Part shown: one piece after another, positions 21,578 through 23,085 of the stretch | Numbering within the stretch: the stretch's first letter is position 1 | How the letters are laid out: each line of letters begins with the position of its first letter | Virus record (IMG/VR): IMGVR_UViG_3300025818_000207 | Span: 1 to 23,085 of that record | Direction: 5' to 3' (one strand) | DNA: 23,085 nucleotides | Source: a virus | Made by a program: the position numbers and the translations under genes | Notes under the pieces: generated by a model | The model's input: only the letters and a program-made list of their open reading frames with translations | The model's database searches: none | Told to the model about the DNA's origin: nothing

Positions 21578-21736
21578 ATGGAAATCTTTTTTGAATATTT
21601 CAATTCTGCTGTAGAATCCGGTGGCGTTGAGCTAATCTTGACAGCAGTAGGGTTGCCAATGGCAGCGGCAGGTGTGGGCGTTTATAGAAGAATGAGGAAG
21701 GCAAAGAAGCTAAAAGAGGCAATCACTGGCGGATAG
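21578..21736 (+). CDS. 52-residue one-TM protein, holin candidate
   Basis: ATG 21578 directly follows the endolysin TAA. The peptide has an acidic N-terminus (MEIFFEYFNSAVESGG), one hydrophobic segment (VELILTAVGLPMAAAGVGVY, residues about 17-36) and a strongly basic tail (RRMRKAKKLKEA). This layout, acidic out and basic in, fits small class III-type holins or antiholins and short pinholin-like proteins. It is the last gene of the late operon. No family match is certain. There is no Shine-Dalgarno, so it probably depends on coupling to the endolysin gene. Confidence 0.6.
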   Translation: MEIFFEYFNSAVESGGVELILTAVGLPMAAAGVGVYRRMRKAKKLKEAITGG

Positions 21737-21748
21737 GCAGAACCGCCA
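21727..21748 (+). terminator. possible hairpin at the end of the late operon
   Basis: TGGCGG (21727-21732) and CCGCCA (21743-21748) form a perfect 6-bp GC-rich inverted repeat with a 10-base loop that covers the last stop codon. No T-run follows, so intrinsic termination would be weak. A second repeat (GCCACTT 21745-21751 / AAGTGGC 21777-21783) overlaps it and excludes it. It may belong to the attachment-site region instead. Confidence 0.25.
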
Positions 21749-21779
21749 CTTACCGGAGGTGTCACAAATCGGCTGGAAG

Positions 21780-21827
21780 TGGCTCCCCAAGCTGGACTCG
21801 AACCAGCGACCCAATGATTAACAGTCA
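21780..21827 (-). other. attP core: 3' half of a tRNA-Asn(GUU) gene
   Basis: On the minus strand these 48 bases read from TGACTGTTAATCATTGGG through the T-arm CTGGTTCGAGTCCAG to the acceptor end and an encoded CCA. The loop CTGTTAA carries anticodon GUU. The 5' half of the tRNA (acceptor, D arm) is absent: identity stops at the 5' anticodon stem, 2 bases before the integrase stop codon at 21830. This is the normal form of an attP that restores the host tRNA after integration. The gamma-proteobacterial style and encoded CCA indicate host type. It is not a working tRNA here. Confidence 0.85.
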
Positions 21828-21829
21828 CC

Positions 21830-22999
21830 TTAGTTCTTTCGGCTATAGGCTAGACGAATGCTGGGCTTGCTGGATTCTTTCAATTTTTTCTTGCCAGTGT
21901 TTCCGCCAGTGTTGCCTAGTTTATTAACGAGATCCACTTGCTGTAAATGGTCACTATTTAAATAAGACATGGTTGTTTGAATGCTTTCATGTCTTAGTAG
22001 CATTTGAACATGCACCGGATTCGCAGACTCACCGGAAAGCAACTCAGTCGCAACCGTACTTCTAAACGAATGCAGCGGTTTCGCGTTCTCAATCCCCACC
22101 TTTAGCAGCGCCTTCCTCATGGATTTGGTCAAATCCCCAAGCGAACTATAAAGCGGCTGACCTTTGCCGTTGTCCAGCACATAACGCTCGCCTTGAATAT
22201 CCTGCGCCTGAATAAATTCTTTTAAATCTTCAGCTATTGGGACGATTGCGTCTTTTCGACCTTTGACTTTCCAATCTCGCGTTGAGCGAAGTTCGATTCG
22301 GTCTGGGTAAACGTTGTCCCATTTCAGCGCCAGCAGCTCACCACCACGCATTCCGGTATAGCGCAAAAACCACCAGGCGCGAAGCAGCACCAGAAACCGT
22401 CTTCGTTTGGTTTCCTGCCAGCCTTGTTCTAGGTGTTGCCGCAAATCTTCTAGTTGTTGCTGAGAGAAGACAGCAGGCAGCGGTTTGGACGAGCGAACGC
22501 TTTTGACTTTGATGGCTGCCGGAATCTGACCTTGTTCCCAAGACCAATTTAATACGGCTCGAACTGCTCGAAGGTAAGAATTACAACTATGGTCATTCAG
22601 TCCAGCCTTACGAAGAGCCAGAACGAACTTGTCAGTCAACTGTGAGGTGTGAAGCCTTATACGATAATCCCCAACTATCTTTTGGTAGCGAAGCAATTGC
22701 TGCCGATATTTACCAACCGTTCGCTCGTCACGGTTTGCTTGAACGTGCGCCAAGAACAAATCCAACAGTTCTGAAAAGAACAAACCTTGTTCATCAGTTG
22801 CTCGTTCGACTTCTCGACTCAGCTTTTCTTTCAGCACCAGAAATCGCTCAACGAGCAAAGCGTTCAACTCGTCAGGCTCTAAGCCTTCAGCTTCCACAAA
22901 ACGAATCAAGACTCGACGGTATCTTTTCTTACCAATCCACAACTGACCAACATAGGCTTTTTGCCGTTGGTCATGGACGATTTCGTTTTTGTGGCTCAA
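21830..22999 (-). CDS. int: tyrosine-family integrase
   Basis: 389 residues. An N-terminal arm-binding-like part (VGQLWIGKKRYRRVLIRF), a SAM-like core-binding domain (about 75-165: FSELLDLFLAHVQANRDERT), and the catalytic domain: R218 in TGMRGGELLAL, Lys near 246 in WKVKGRKDAIVPI, H310 and R313 in LHSFRSTVA, H337 in LLRHES and nucleophile Y346 in TTMSYLN. It should recombine the adjacent attP with a host tRNA-Asn gene. The start is TTG at 22999: an in-frame TAA lies two codons upstream and no ATG is available in the N-terminal part; a GTG near residue 35 would remove the arm-binding part. It is convergent with the late operon and ends 2 bases from the attP core. A weak start could limit integrase. 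Confidence 0.93.
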   Translation of the reverse strand: MSHKNEIVHDQRQKAYVGQLWIGKKRYRRVLIRFVEAEGLEPDELNALLVERFLVLKEKLSREVERATDEQGLFFSELLDLFLAHVQANRDERTVGKYRQQLLRYQKIVGDYRIRLHTSQLTDKFVLALRKAGLNDHSCNSYLRAVRAVLNWSWEQGQIPAAIKVKSVRSSKPLPAVFSQQQLEDLRQHLEQGWQETKRRRFLVLLRAWWFLRYTGMRGGELLALKWDNVYPDRIELRSTRDWKVKGRKDAIVPIAEDLKEFIQAQDIQGERYVLDNGKGQPLYSSLGDLTKSMRKALLKVGIENAKPLHSFRSTVATELLSGESANPVHVQMLLRHESIQTTMSYLNSDHLQQVDLVNKLGNTGGNTGKKKLKESSKPSIRLAYSRKN

Positions 23000-23085
23000 A
23001 TTTTATATTTGGTTATGTGAATATATGTGTGAATAAATTGGGGGGGGGTAGCTTTTTTGTAACACAATGAACAAAAGAAGAGCAG
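23000..23085. promoter_or_regulatory. upstream region of the integrase, with direct repeats and a G9 tract
   Basis: 86 bases up to the window end. TGTGAAT occurs at 23016-23022 and 23028-23034 (12-bp period). On the minus strand TATAAAAT just before the TTG could be a -10 element, without a well-spaced -35. Nine G in a row lie at 23040-23048. An ATG on the + strand at 23067 reads MNKRRA to the window edge without a Shine-Dalgarno; too short to call. Confidence 0.35.

Noticed and set aside
21780-21855. A functional tRNA-Asn gene
   Set aside because: The acceptor 5' strand and D arm are missing; the adjoining bases are the integrase coding end.
22282-23070. Plus-strand frames of 74 and 142 codons over the integrase
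   Set aside because: They are antisense to a gene with all tyrosine-recombinase residues and have no ribosome-binding site or recognisable sequence.
23067-23085. Start of a divergent gene at the window edge (MNKRRA...)
   Set aside because: Only six codons are visible and there is no Shine-Dalgarno.

Overview
This window reads as about 23 kb of a temperate, lambda-like siphophage (long non-contractile tail) or of a prophage of that type. From position 1 to about 21.74 kb every gene lies on the + strand. Most junctions overlap by 1 to 11 bases or are only a few bases apart, so this is one late (morphogenesis plus lysis) operon that begins upstream of the window. The host is probably a Gram-negative gammaproteobacterium. 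The evidence is a lipoprotein with a lipobox and Ser at +2, and the 3' half of a tRNA-Asn (GUU anticodon, encoded CCA) used as attachment site. A marine origin is possible from the style of the head and tail-fibre proteins, but that is impression, not proof.

Layout: (1) 1-3.8 kb, DNA modification and packaging: the tail of an unknown gene, a ParB-domain/DNA methyltransferase, Nu1-like small terminase, GpA-like large terminase, and a 59-residue excisionase-like HTH protein. (2) 3.8-9.2 kb, head: a gpW-like connector with an extra N-terminal domain, lambda-type portal, a three-part fusion of a small conserved phage domain, prohead protease and HK97-fold major capsid protein, a Rossmann-like protein resembling sialyltransferase/MptE-type enzymes, a small protein, and an FII-like head-tail joining protein. 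(3) 9.2-20.25 kb, tail: a gpU-like tail terminator, major tail protein, a G/GT-type pair of tail-assembly chaperones joined by a well-formed -1 frameshift signal, a 1498-residue tape measure, four minor tail or tip proteins, a tail fibre, and a short coiled-coil ORF that looks like a leftover fibre terminus. (4) 20.25-21.74 kb, lysis: a Ser/Asp-rich lipoprotein, a membrane-anchored coiled-coil protein, a secreted cysteine-containing protein, an M15 peptidase endolysin and a 52-residue one-TM holin candidate. (5) 21.78-23.1 kb, integration: 48 bases matching the 3' half of a tRNA-Asn gene, then a convergent tyrosine integrase. Only the 3' half of the tRNA is present and phage genes lie on both sides, so this looks like attP in a non-integrated genome rather than a prophage end.

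The strongest non-routine signals are: the frameshift element at 11272-11328 (GGGAAAT heptamer, 6-base spacer, 11-bp stem); the capsid polyprotein with an in-frame internal Shine-Dalgarno and ATG exactly where a stand-alone capsid gene should start; the HTH gene with CAGAC repeats and a start-codon-abutting hairpin inside the structural operon; the tail-fibre mosaic junction; and the attP. No wholly new defence or mobile system is visible. Function calls come from reading motifs and family resemblance by eye; no database search was run.
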